Part shown: piece after piece, positions 1-5,691 of the stretch | Numbering within the stretch: the stretch's first letter is position 1 | Layout: every line of letters begins with the position of its first letter | Source: UBA8437 sp003445035 | GTDB lineage: Bacteria > Planctomycetota > Planctomycetia > Planctomycetales > Planctomycetaceae | DNA length: 5,691 bases | NCBI GenBank assembly: GCA_937901285.1 | Contig: CALCHI010000213.1 | Span: 1 to 5,691, forward strand | Direction: 5' to 3' | The notes under the pieces: generated by a model | Told to the model about the DNA's origin: nothing | Database searches by the model: none | The model's input: only the letters and a program-made list of their open reading frames with translations | Program-made: the position numbers and the translations under genes

Positions 1-1908
1 ATCACCGGCAAGGAGGACGTGATCACCCAGTGGCGGGACAAGGATGTCGAGCAGGCCGGCCTGTTGAAGATGGACTTCCTCGGACTCCGCAACCTCACCA
101 TCCTCGACAAGACCGTCAAGAACGTCCGCACGACGCACGGCACCGAAATCAACCCGATCGAACTGCCGCTCGACGACAAGGCGACCTTCGCGCTGCTCCA
201 GCGAGGGGAAACCAAGGGCATCTTCCAACTCGAAAGCGCCGGCATGCGCGACCTGTTGACCAAGATGCGTCCCGACTGCTTCGACGACATCATCGCCACC
301 AGTGCCCTCTACCGCCCGGGGCCTCTCGAGGGAGGGATGGTGATGACCTACGTCGACGTCAAGCACGGTCGCGAACCGGCGCCGAAGGTGCACCCCATCG
401 TCGATGAACTGCTCGTGGAGACCTACGGAGTGATGGTCTACCAGGAACAGGTGATGCGGATCCTCAACCGCGTCGGCGGCATCGAACTTTCCAGCGCGTA
501 CCGTTGCATCAAGGCGATCAGCAAGAAGCAGATCGAAGTGATGCAGCGTTTCCGCCAGGAATTCGTCGAGGGCGCCCGCACCCGTGACTTGCCCGAACCC
601 CGGGCGATCGAACTCTTCGACATGATCGAAAAGTTCGCCGGATACGGATTCAACAAGTCGCACTCGACCGCCTACGGAGCGGTCGCCTACCAGACCGCCT
701 ATTTCAAGGCCCACTTTCCCGTCGAGTTCATGGCGGCACTGCTTTCCTGCGAAATGGAAGACACCGACCGGATCGCCGACCACATCGACGACTGCCGCCG
801 GATGCGACTCGATGTGCACCCCCCCTGCGTGAACCACTCGGAAGTCGAGTTTCAAGTCGAGGATGGCGGGATCCGTTTCGGACTGGCCGCGATCAAAGGC
901 GTGGGAGCCTCGGCCGTCTCGGCGATCGTGGCCGCACGAAAATCCGGTGGACCGTTCCACGACATCTTCGACCTGACCGAACGAGTCGAACCCAGGTCGG
1001 TCACGAAGAACGTGCTCGAAATCCTGGTCAAGAGCGGTGCGTTGGACGACCTGGGCCCCCATCGAAATCAGCACACCCAGGTGGTCGAGAGAGCTGTCCA
1101 GTCGGCCGTGGCTCACCACCGCGACAAAGCCCGCGGCCAGAAGAACCTCTTCGGGGACAGTGAACAGGAAGAGCAGTTGCAAACCGAGTTGCCCGACGCT
1201 CCCGAATGGCCGGAGAACCTGCAGCTGTCGATGGAGAAGGAGGTCCTCGGTTTCTACCTGACCTCTCATCCGCTCACCCAGCACACCACCGTCATCTCGC
1301 GACACGCAACCCACAGCGTGATCGACACCGGCAGCCTGGACGAGGGCACCGAGGTGTTGCTGGGCGGGATGATCTCATCGATCCGCACCTCCCAGACCCG
1401 CCGGCCAACTCGCAACGGGCACACCCGGTTCGCCAACTTCAATTTTGAGGATCCCGGCGGCAATGTCCGCTGCATCATCTGGCCCGAGGACTTCAATCGG
1501 CTTGGCGAGAAATTGGAACCCGAGACCTGCCTGTTCCTGCAGGGCAAGGTCGACCGGCGAGGCCGGGAACCCTCGATCGTCGTCCACAACGTCCTGACCA
1601 AAGAGGAAGCCGAGCGGGAGTTCACCAGGCAACTGGCGATCAAGTTTCGGAGAGGCGTTCACTCCAGGGCCGACATGAACCGCACCCGAGAGATCCTGGG
1701 ACGGTATCCCGGCCGGGTCGAGGTCGTGGTCATCATCGAGTCGACGCGAGCGGATGACGAAGCGACACCGGTTCGCTATATCATGTCGACACCCAATGAT
1801 CTCCGCGTTTCGTGTTCGCAGGAACTGCAGACCGAACTTGGTGCGGTGCTCGGGGAGACCGATTTCGAGTTCCATTCCAACAATCGTCGGCGAAGCGTCA
1901 TCGCCTGA
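1..1908 (+). CDS. dnaE: DNA polymerase III subunit alpha (DnaE), C-terminal part, 5' end outside window
   Basis: This is the catalytic alpha subunit of the replicative DNA polymerase III holoenzyme, which extends primers at the fork. The window holds the last 635 residues in frame from base 1; the PHP domain and the first two catalytic aspartates of the palm would lie upstream. Counting from base 1, residues 23-30 (KMDFLGLR) carry Asp25, matching the third catalytic Asp (Asp555 in E. coli). Next come the fingers-type blocks GIFQLES, YRPGPLEGGM, GVMVYQEQVM and the FAGYGFNKSHS block. A helix-hairpin-helix-like segment (AAIKGVG) lies near residues 295-301. QKNLF at 380-384 fits the internal beta-clamp-binding motif. 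An OB-fold-like segment spans about 450-532, followed by a conserved-looking C-terminal domain. The reading frame is open to TGA at 1906-1908. The length is consistent with a DnaE1-type protein rather than PolC (inference). It is followed closely by bioB. Confidence 0.97.
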   Translation: MTGKEDVITQWRDKDVEQAGLLKMDFLGLRNLTILDKTVKNVRTTHGTEINPIELPLDDKATFALLQRGETKGIFQLESAGMRDLLTKMRPDCFDDIIATSALYRPGPLEGGMVMTYVDVKHGREPAPKVHPIVDELLVETYGVMVYQEQVMRILNRVGGIELSSAYRCIKAISKKQIEVMQRFRQEFVEGARTRDLPEPRAIELFDMIEKFAGYGFNKSHSTAYGAVAYQTAYFKAHFPVEFMAALLSCEMEDTDRIADHIDDCRRMRLDVHPPCVNHSEVEFQVEDGGIRFGLAAIKGVGASAVSAIVAARKSGGPFHDIFDLTERVEPRSVTKNVLEILVKSGALDDLGPHRNQHTQVVERAVQSAVAHHRDKARGQKNLFGDSEQEEQLQTELPDAPEWPENLQLSMEKEVLGFYLTSHPLTQHTTVISRHATHSVIDTGSLDEGTEVLLGGMISSIRTSQTRRPTRNGHTRFANFNFEDPGGNVRCIIWPEDFNRLGEKLEPETCLFLQGKVDRRGREPSIVVHNVLTKEEAEREFTRQLAIKFRRGVHSRADMNRTREILGRYPGRVEVVVIIESTRADDEATPVRYIMSTPNDLRVSCSQELQTELGAVLGETDFEFHSNNRRRSVIA

Positions 1909-1921
1909 GAGACCCGATCAC

Positions 1922-2938
1922 GTGACAGATTCCCCGTCGACCTGGCACCAGCTGGCCGAGCGTGTCCTGGATGGACACCGACTGACCCCCGAGGAAGGGC
2001 TGGCGATCCTCGAATCCGACGACGCCTCTCTGCCCGAACTGCTCGCCGCCGCCTTCCGGGTCCGCCGCGAGCATTTCGGGATGGATGTCCAGCTGTATTA
2101 CCTCGAAAACGCCAGGAGTGGACTCTGTCCGGAAGACTGCAGCTATTGCTCCCAGTCGGCCGTCTCGGATGCCCCGATCGACCGTTACCGGTTGAAGAGT
2201 CCCGAGCAACTGGTCGCCGGAGCCCGCGAGGCGGCTCGGAATCAGGCCCGCACCTACTGCATTGTCGCCAGTGGGCGGGGTCCCAGCGATGCCGATGTCA
2301 ACGGTGTCGCCGAAGCGGTTCGTCGGATCAAGCAGGACACCGGTCTCCACATCTGCTGCTGCCTGGGCCTGCTCACGCCCGAACAGGCCGGACAGCTCAA
2401 GCAGGCCGGAGTCGACCGGATCAATCACAACCTCAACACCAGCCGCGGATTCTACGACGAGATCTGCTCGACCCACAGCTACCAGGACCGGCTCGACACG
2501 CTGAAGGCCTGTCGCGACCAGGGCCTGGAACTCTGCTGTGGACTGATCGTCGGCATGGGAGAAACACTCCACGACGTGGTGGCCGTCTGCGGAGAGCTGC
2601 AGGAACTGGGGATCGAATCGATCCCGGTCAATTTCCTCAACCCGATCGATGGCACACCACTGGAAGACACCAGCCATCTCGACCCGCGGTTTTGCCTCAG
2701 GGTCCTGGTGCTGTTCCGCCTGGCTCACCCAGCCACCGAGATCCGGATCGCCGGTGGACGGGAGGTGAACCTGCGGAGCCTGCAGCCGCTGGGTCTCTAC
2801 GCCGCCAACTCGCTGTTCGTCAGCGACTACCTGACCACGGCCGGTCAACCCGCCGGGGAAGACCACCAGATGATCGAGGACCTGGGCTTCCGTGTCGTCG
2901 CCCGCACCGCGACGCCACCCGAAACCGTACCCGGTTAG
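1922..2938 (+). CDS. bioB: Biotin synthase (BioB), radical SAM enzyme
   Basis: BioB inserts sulfur into dethiobiotin to make biotin, using S-adenosylmethionine and two iron-sulfur clusters in the cytosol. With a GTG start at 1922 the protein has 338 residues, normal for the family. The radical SAM motif C-x3-C-x2-C is at Cys69, Cys73 and Cys76 (CPEDCSYC). By alignment from memory to E. coli BioB, the [2Fe-2S] ligands Cys97, Cys128, Cys188 and Arg260 correspond to Cys113, Cys145, Cys205 and Arg275. NHNLNTS (168-174), the glycine-rich IVGMGE (209-214) and VNFLNPIDGTPL (236-247) are further family signatures. I chose GTG because the family's N-terminal region begins right after it and it avoids overlap with dnaE; the open frame itself extends back to an ATG at 1754 inside dnaE. 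A modest purine-rich GAGAG at 1907-1911 overlaps the dnaE stop and lies 10 bases before GTG. The 13-base gap to dnaE suggests one transcript. No other biotin gene is visible in the window. Confidence 0.97.
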   Translation: MTDSPSTWHQLAERVLDGHRLTPEEGLAILESDDASLPELLAAAFRVRREHFGMDVQLYYLENARSGLCPEDCSYCSQSAVSDAPIDRYRLKSPEQLVAGAREAARNQARTYCIVASGRGPSDADVNGVAEAVRRIKQDTGLHICCCLGLLTPEQAGQLKQAGVDRINHNLNTSRGFYDEICSTHSYQDRLDTLKACRDQGLELCCGLIVGMGETLHDVVAVCGELQELGIESIPVNFLNPIDGTPLEDTSHLDPRFCLRVLVLFRLAHPATEIRIAGGREVNLRSLQPLGLYAANSLFVSDYLTTAGQPAGEDHQMIEDLGFRVVARTATPPETVPG

Positions 2939-2939
2939 C

Positions 2940-2953
2940 CGACGGAGACGTCG
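2940..2953. repeat. Short hairpin between the convergent bioB and small minus-strand gene
   Basis: The arms CGACG (2940-2944) and CGTCG (2949-2953) flank a GAGA tetraloop of GNRA type on the plus strand. It starts two bases after the bioB stop codon, in a gap of only 24 bases between convergent genes. The stem is just 5 bp and no run of T follows, so it does not qualify as a Rho-independent terminator. It may protect the 3' end of the bioB transcript, or be chance in GC-rich DNA. Confidence 0.3.
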
Positions 2954-2962
2954 CCGGACGGA

Positions 2963-3232
2963 CTAGTAGCCCTGCGTGCGGCAGTAACGGCGGGCCTGGC
3001 GAGCCAACCGAACGAGTGGCTCCCGGGACAATCCAGCCAACGGTCCCCTGAGATCGGACCTGCGGTGCGGTTGATGCACCGAGCGAATCACCTCGACCAA
3101 TTCGCCCTCGCTCATCTCGGCAAGTCGCTCGGCAGAAAGGCTGGCCACCTCGGCCTTGGGCCAACTCGTCCCAATCACCTCACGCGATGTGAACTGCGGC
3201 CCCGCCTCACATTCCGTAACCGACCCTGTCAT
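2963..3232 (-). CDS. Hypothetical small protein, 89 residues, basic C-terminus
   Basis: I cannot assign a function. The frame runs from ATG at 3232-3230 to TAG at 2965-2963 on the minus strand. The best evidence that it is a gene is a perfect GGAGG Shine-Dalgarno (complement of 3240-3244) placed 7 bases before the ATG. It also fills the otherwise empty space between bioB and the cyclase gene. By hand count about 65 of 89 codons end in G or C, in keeping with this GC-rich DNA. The N-terminal 30 residues look poorly ordered. Residues about 31-51 (starting SLSAERLAEMSEGELVEVIR) look like acidic amphipathic helix. The last third is rich in Arg and ends ARRYCRTQGY. There are two cysteines (8 and 84), no signal peptide and no membrane segment. 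I have an impression, not verifiable here, that planctomycete genomes carry short proteins with similar Arg-Arg-x-Cys-Arg-x-Gln-Gly-Tyr tails. It is divergent from the cyclase gene and convergent with bioB. Confidence 0.72.
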   Translation of the reverse strand: MTGSVTECEAGPQFTSREVIGTSWPKAEVASLSAERLAEMSEGELVEVIRSVHQPHRRSDLRGPLAGLSREPLVRLARQARRYCRTQGY

Positions 3233-3239
3233 CCCGAGG

Positions 3240-3244
3240 CCTCC
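3240..3244 (-). promoter_or_regulatory. Strong Shine-Dalgarno for the small minus-strand gene
   Basis: The minus strand reads GGAGG here, followed by a 7-base spacer and ATG at 3232-3230. This is the clearest ribosome binding site in the window besides the one at 5580, and it fixes the start of the 89-residue gene. Confidence 0.75.
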
Positions 3245-3290
3245 ATTCCTGCACGAATCGATGGGCTCCGCCCGCCGACACGATTTGAAC

Positions 3291-3319
3291 TTGCCGGGAA
3301 TCTAGACGACCTCTACATT
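3291..3319 (+). promoter_or_regulatory. Possible sigma70-like promoter toward the squalene-hopene cyclase gene
   Basis: TTGCCG (3291-3296), a 17-base spacer and TACATT (3314-3319) each match 4 of 6 positions of the classical -35 and -10 boxes. Transcription would start near 3326, giving a leader of about 58 bases before the ATG at 3384. The match is weak, and promoter consensus in this lineage is unknown to me. It lies across the dyad at 3295-3323. Confidence 0.25.
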
Positions 3320-3323
3320 CCCG
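3295..3323. repeat. Interrupted palindrome in the divergent intergenic region
   Basis: The arms CGGGAAT (3295-3301) and ATTCCCG (3317-3323) are exact inverted repeats. Inside them TAGA (3303-3306) pairs with TCTA (3312-3315) after one C/C mismatch (3302, 3316), leaving a 5-base centre (3307-3311). That makes 11 paired positions in 29 bases, the strongest dyad I found in the window. It sits between two divergently transcribed genes, 62 bases from the small gene's start and 60 from the cyclase start. It could be an operator for a dimeric repressor or activator serving both genes, or an RNA hairpin if transcription starts outside it. No T-run follows on either strand, so it is not an intrinsic terminator. 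Confidence 0.6.
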
Positions 3324-3327
3324 TCCA
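3299..3327 (-). promoter_or_regulatory. Possible sigma70-like promoter toward the small minus-strand gene
   Basis: Read on the minus strand, TGGACG (3327-3322), a 17-base spacer and TAGATT (3304-3299) each match 4 of 6 consensus positions. The predicted leader is about 59 bases. It is the exact mirror of the plus-strand candidate about the dyad centre at 3309. The two -10 boxes are therefore not independent evidence, because both are made of palindrome arm sequence. Confidence 0.22.
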
Positions 3328-3363
3328 TTCGAACTCTTCGGCCCGATTCACCCGGGTCCTTCA

Positions 3364-3381
3364 ACGAATTCTCGGATTCGT
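3364..3381 (+). repeat. Hairpin directly before the cyclase start codon
   Basis: ACGAAT (3364-3369) and ATTCGT (3376-3381) can form a 6-bp stem with a TCTCGG loop, ending two bases before the ATG at 3384. It occupies the place where a Shine-Dalgarno would be; the only purine stretch is GGA at 3374-3376, partly in the loop. It could limit ribosome access or be a short operator half-site pair. A 6-bp stem of this composition is weak and may be chance. Confidence 0.35.
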
Positions 3382-3383
3382 CC

Positions 3384-5534
3384 ATGCCAGACCAACAACC
3401 GGAACGGTCTCGCTTCGTGGCTCACCGGGGCCGACGACATTCGACCGCGGCCCTGCCGGCCGACGCCGTCGGTTCGGCCATCGACCGCACCCAGCAGTGG
3501 CTGCTCGCTCGCCAGGATCCCGATGGCCACTGGGTGGGAGAACTCGAGGGAGACTCGATCCTGCAGTCGGAATACATCCTGCTGCTGGCATGGCTGCAGA
3601 GCAATGGTTCGGCTCCTGGATGGGCCGGTGAACGTATCCAGCGTGCGGCCAGGCAACTGGTGGTTCAACAACAGCCCGGAGGCGGCTGGTCGCTGTTCCC
3701 CGGCGGCCCACTGGAAATCAGCGCCTCGGTCAAGGCCTACCTGGCACTGAAGATCGCCGGTCACGCTGCCGACGCCCCCTGGATGACCCGGGCTCGCCAG
3801 GCCATCTGCGGTGCGGGCGGTGCCGAACGGATCAACAGCTTCACGCGCTACTACCTGGCACTGCTGGGAATACTCGACTACCGGCAATGCCCAGCCGTTC
3901 CGCCCGAACTGGTACTGCTACCCCGGTTCTGCCCGCTGAACATCTACGAGATGTCGGCATGGTCACGGACGATCTTTGTCCCACTGAGCCTGTTGTGGGC
4001 TCACCGACCGAGAATCGACACTCCTCCGGAATGGAAGATCGACGAGCTGTTTCTCCATGGACCGGCCTCGCTGCCGACGACCATGCCGCAAAGTGGACAA
4101 CTCGACGAACTCACATCTCCCGGCCGAATCAACTGGAACAGGATCTTCACCCGGCTCGATGCCGCCTGGAAAGGCATCGAAAGATGGAAGCTGACCCCGT
4201 TTCGCGGCACGGCCATCCGGCGGGCTGCCGACTGGATGATCGAACGATTTGCCGACAGTGACGGGCTGGGTGCGATCTTTCCACCCATGGTCTGGAGTGT
4301 CGTGGCGCTGAAGTGCCTGGGATATTCCGACGACGCCCCGATCCTGGTCCAGGCCCTCGAGCAACTCGAAAACCTCGTGATCAGCGAAAACGGAACCGAT
4401 CGACTGCAGCCGTGCCATTCGCCGGTCTGGGACACCGCCATCGCCACCATCGCGCTTCGTGACTCGGGACTGCCGGCCGGACACCCCGCGCTGCGACGCT
4501 CCGTCGACTGGTTGCTCGATCGCGAAGTCGTTCACCAGGGAGACTGGTCAAAAAGTCAGCCGGGAGCGGCTCCGGGCGGCTGGTACTTCGAGTTCGCCAA
4601 CCGGTTCTATCCTGACGTCGACGACACGGCGATGGTCGTGCTGGCCCTGACCCGTTGCCTGCCGGAACTGCCCTGGACGGCCGACTTCTTCCTGGACTGC
4701 GGCATGGAAGACGAAAACGCCCCCGATATCGCCGCGGTACTCAGCGGCCGCACCGGCTCCCCGATCCACGCGGCCGAATCGGTCGAATCGATGGGACCGA
4801 TACTCGGAGCAATCCACCGGGGAGCCCGCTGGACGCTGGGAATGCAAAGCCGCAACGGGGGCTGGGGCGCCTTCGACCGTGACAACACTCGCGAACTGCT
4901 CACCCGCGTCCCCTTCGCCGATCACAACGCGATGATCGACCCTCCCACCGCCGACCTCACCGCCCGGGTGCTCGAGATGCTTGGCGGTCTCGGGGTTGGG
5001 GAAACTCACCCGGCAGTGATTCGTGCCACCGATTTTCTCTGGGACGAACAGGAACCGGACGGAAGTTGGTACGGTCGCTGGGGCGTCAATTACATCTATG
5101 GCACCTGGCAGACACTGCTTGGCCTGACAGCGATCGGTATCCCGCTCAATGACTCAAGGATCCGACGAGCGGCCGACCGTCTCAAGCGATTCCAGCAACC
5201 CTGCGGCGGCTGGGGGGAGACGCCGCAGTCCTACGACGATCCGACGCTGAGAGGAACCGGGCCGGTCACCGCTTCCCAGACCGCCTGGGCGGTGCTGGGA
5301 CTGATCGCCGCCGGTGAAGCCGACAGCCCCGAAGTTTCCCGCGGGATCGGCTACCTGCTGGATCACCAGTTGCCTGACGGCAGTTGGTCCGAGGAGTGGT
5401 TCACGGGCACCGGTTTTCCGCGTGTCTTCTATCTCCGATACCATCTCTACCCGATCTCCTTTCCGCTGATGGCGCTCGGACGGTATGCTCGTTGCCAACA
5501 TGGCGTGGCCCTCACTGATCGCCGGGCTGCCTGA
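3384..5534 (+). CDS. shc: Squalene-hopene cyclase
   Basis: This enzyme folds squalene and closes five rings in one cationic cascade to give hopene and/or hopanol, the skeleton of bacterial hopanoids. It is a monotopic inner-membrane protein. The 716-residue product is at the long end of the usual size (about 630-720). The catalytic DxDDTA motif is DVDDTA at 411-416, with Asp413 matching the proton-donating Asp376 of the Alicyclobacillus enzyme. QW-type repeats, which brace the double alpha-barrel, are at Q44-W50, Q97-W102, Q488-W494, Q556-W562, Q604-W610 and Q662-W668. Trp193 in MSAWSRTI fits the active-site Trp169. The blocks FADHNAMIDPPTADLTARVL, WYGRWGVNYIYGTWQ and GTGFPRVFYLRYHLY (from 675) are typical of hopene rather than oxidosqualene cyclases. 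Where Alicyclobacillus has Tyr420, I align Phe497. The ATG at 3384 precedes the conserved core by about 30 residues; no clear Shine-Dalgarno is seen. No other hopanoid gene is visible in the window. Confidence 0.97.
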   Translation: MPDQQPERSRFVAHRGRRHSTAALPADAVGSAIDRTQQWLLARQDPDGHWVGELEGDSILQSEYILLLAWLQSNGSAPGWAGERIQRAARQLVVQQQPGGGWSLFPGGPLEISASVKAYLALKIAGHAADAPWMTRARQAICGAGGAERINSFTRYYLALLGILDYRQCPAVPPELVLLPRFCPLNIYEMSAWSRTIFVPLSLLWAHRPRIDTPPEWKIDELFLHGPASLPTTMPQSGQLDELTSPGRINWNRIFTRLDAAWKGIERWKLTPFRGTAIRRAADWMIERFADSDGLGAIFPPMVWSVVALKCLGYSDDAPILVQALEQLENLVISENGTDRLQPCHSPVWDTAIATIALRDSGLPAGHPALRRSVDWLLDREVVHQGDWSKSQPGAAPGGWYFEFANRFYPDVDDTAMVVLALTRCLPELPWTADFFLDCGMEDENAPDIAAVLSGRTGSPIHAAESVESMGPILGAIHRGARWTLGMQSRNGGWGAFDRDNTRELLTRVPFADHNAMIDPPTADLTARVLEMLGGLGVGETHPAVIRATDFLWDEQEPDGSWYGRWGVNYIYGTWQTLLGLTAIGIPLNDSRIRRAADRLKRFQQPCGGWGETPQSYDDPTLRGTGPVTASQTAWAVLGLIAAGEADSPEVSRGIGYLLDHQLPDGSWSEEWFTGTGFPRVFYLRYHLYPISFPLMALGRYARCQHGVALTDRRAA

Positions 5535-5539
5535 CGTCA

Positions 5540-5575
5540 CCGGCGACGGATTCGGAAGCGGCACGGCCTCGCCGG
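5540..5575 (+). repeat. Inverted repeat in the gap between the cyclase and deacetylase-family genes
   Basis: CCGGCGA (5540-5546) and TCGCCGG (5569-5575) are exact inverted repeats, six of the seven pairs being G-C, around a 22-base loop. The stem begins 5 bases after the cyclase stop and ends just before the AGGAG at 5580. It is followed by AAACA, not by Ts, so it is not a canonical terminator. It might stabilise the 3' end of the cyclase message or modulate read-through into the next gene. Confidence 0.35.
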
Positions 5576-5579
5576 AAAC

Positions 5580-5584
5580 AGGAG
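5580..5584 (+). promoter_or_regulatory. Shine-Dalgarno of the deacetylase-family gene
   Basis: AGGAG lies 6 bases before the ATG at 5591. This good match and spacing decide the start of the truncated gene at the right edge. Confidence 0.7.
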
Positions 5585-5590
5585 CGATCG

Positions 5591-5691
5591 ATGCCCCAGC
5601 CGCCTCGTTCGAAGAACCAGACGCTGCTGGTCAGCGACCCGGTCTTCCAGACGCATGACACCGGGCAGGGGCACCCCGAGTCGATTCGTCG
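5591..5691 (+). CDS. Histone deacetylase / AcuC / acetylpolyamine amidohydrolase family protein, N-terminal 33 residues only
   Basis: Only the first 33 codons are present; the gene continues past the right edge. After a short polar lead, residues 12-20 (LLVSDPVFQ) form the first beta-strand. Residues 22-30 (HDTGQGHPE) fit the opening H-x-TG-x-GHPE signature of the zinc-dependent deacetylase superfamily, which in bacteria includes AcuC-like enzymes and acetylpolyamine amidohydrolases. These remove acetyl groups from lysine side chains or small amines. The zinc ligands and catalytic histidines lie beyond the window, so activity and subgroup cannot be judged. It starts 56 bases after the cyclase stop on the same strand and has its own ribosome binding site, so co-transcription with the cyclase is plausible but not shown. 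Confidence 0.8.
   Translation, partial: MPQPPRSKNQTLLVSDPVFQTHDTGQGHPESIR

Noticed and set aside
1754..1921. Upstream ATG at 1754 as the bioB start
   Set aside because: It would add 56 residues lying inside dnaE coding sequence with no BioB-like character; GTG at 1922 gives a normal-length BioB and clean gene spacing.
1898..2866. 322-residue minus-strand open frame antisense to bioB
   Set aside because: It lies almost wholly inside bioB, whose plus-strand product is unmistakable; the antisense protein shows no recognisable family pattern.
2940..2953. Hairpin after bioB as an intrinsic terminator
   Set aside because: Only five base pairs and no T-run on either strand; kept only as a low-confidence hairpin.
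2820..3164. 114-residue minus-strand open frame overlapping the small gene
   Set aside because: It overlaps the bioB 3' end, has Gly/Pro/Arg-rich shadow composition, and no comparable ribosome binding site was noted, whereas the other minus-strand frame has GGAGG at ideal spacing.
3262..3292. tRNA-like T-loop (GTTCAAATC on the minus strand) next to a GC-rich stretch
   Set aside because: The T-stem would have a mismatch and a G-U pair. No matching acceptor strand, D-arm or 5/7/5 anticodon arm could be found upstream on that strand; the adjacent palindrome does not fold as an anticodon arm.
3065..3631. 188-residue plus-strand open frame
   Set aside because: It overlaps the first 248 bases of the well-supported cyclase gene in another frame and covers most of the minus-strand small gene; its protein is low-complexity Arg/Pro-rich, as expected of a shadow frame in GC-rich DNA.
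4001..4535. Long minus-strand open frames inside the cyclase gene
   Set aside because: They are antisense shadows of a continuous, motif-rich cyclase frame.

Overview
The window is gene-dense, GC-rich bacterial DNA (estimated by eye, not computed). It holds two long complete genes, one small complete gene and two genes cut by the window edges. The sequence suggests a Gram-negative, hopanoid-making environmental bacterium. A planctomycete-like lineage is my best guess, based on the style of the DnaE and BioB proteins, the full-length squalene-hopene cyclase and the style of the small protein. No marker gene here fixes the phylum, so the taxonomy is inference.

Layout. Positions 1-1908 (+) are the C-terminal half of dnaE, the replicative DNA polymerase III alpha subunit; its N-terminal half lies to the left of the window. 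Only 13 bases later, on the same strand, bioB (biotin synthase, GTG start at 1922) runs to 2938 and is probably co-transcribed with dnaE. Convergent to bioB on the minus strand, at 3232-2963, is an 89-residue hypothetical gene with a strong Shine-Dalgarno sequence. The 151 bases from 3233 to 3383 form a divergent control region. It contains an 11-bp dyad with a single mismatch (3295-3323) and a second small hairpin touching the next start codon. From 3384 to 5534 (+) lies a complete squalene-hopene cyclase gene. After 56 bases, a gene for a histone-deacetylase/acetoin-utilization-family protein starts at 5591 with a good ribosome binding site and runs off the right edge.

How the parts work together. 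Three metabolic themes sit side by side: replication (dnaE), cofactor synthesis (bioB, last step of biotin synthesis, feeding acetyl-CoA carboxylase and hence lipid synthesis) and membrane triterpenoids (squalene-hopene cyclase). The usual hopanoid partners (hpnC/D/E, hpnH, hpnG) and the other biotin genes (bioA, D, F) are not in the window. I see no mobile element, CRISPR array, credible RNA gene or novel defence-like system. The least explained parts are the small minus-strand gene, the dyad between it and the cyclase gene, and the pairing of the cyclase with a deacetylase-family gene.
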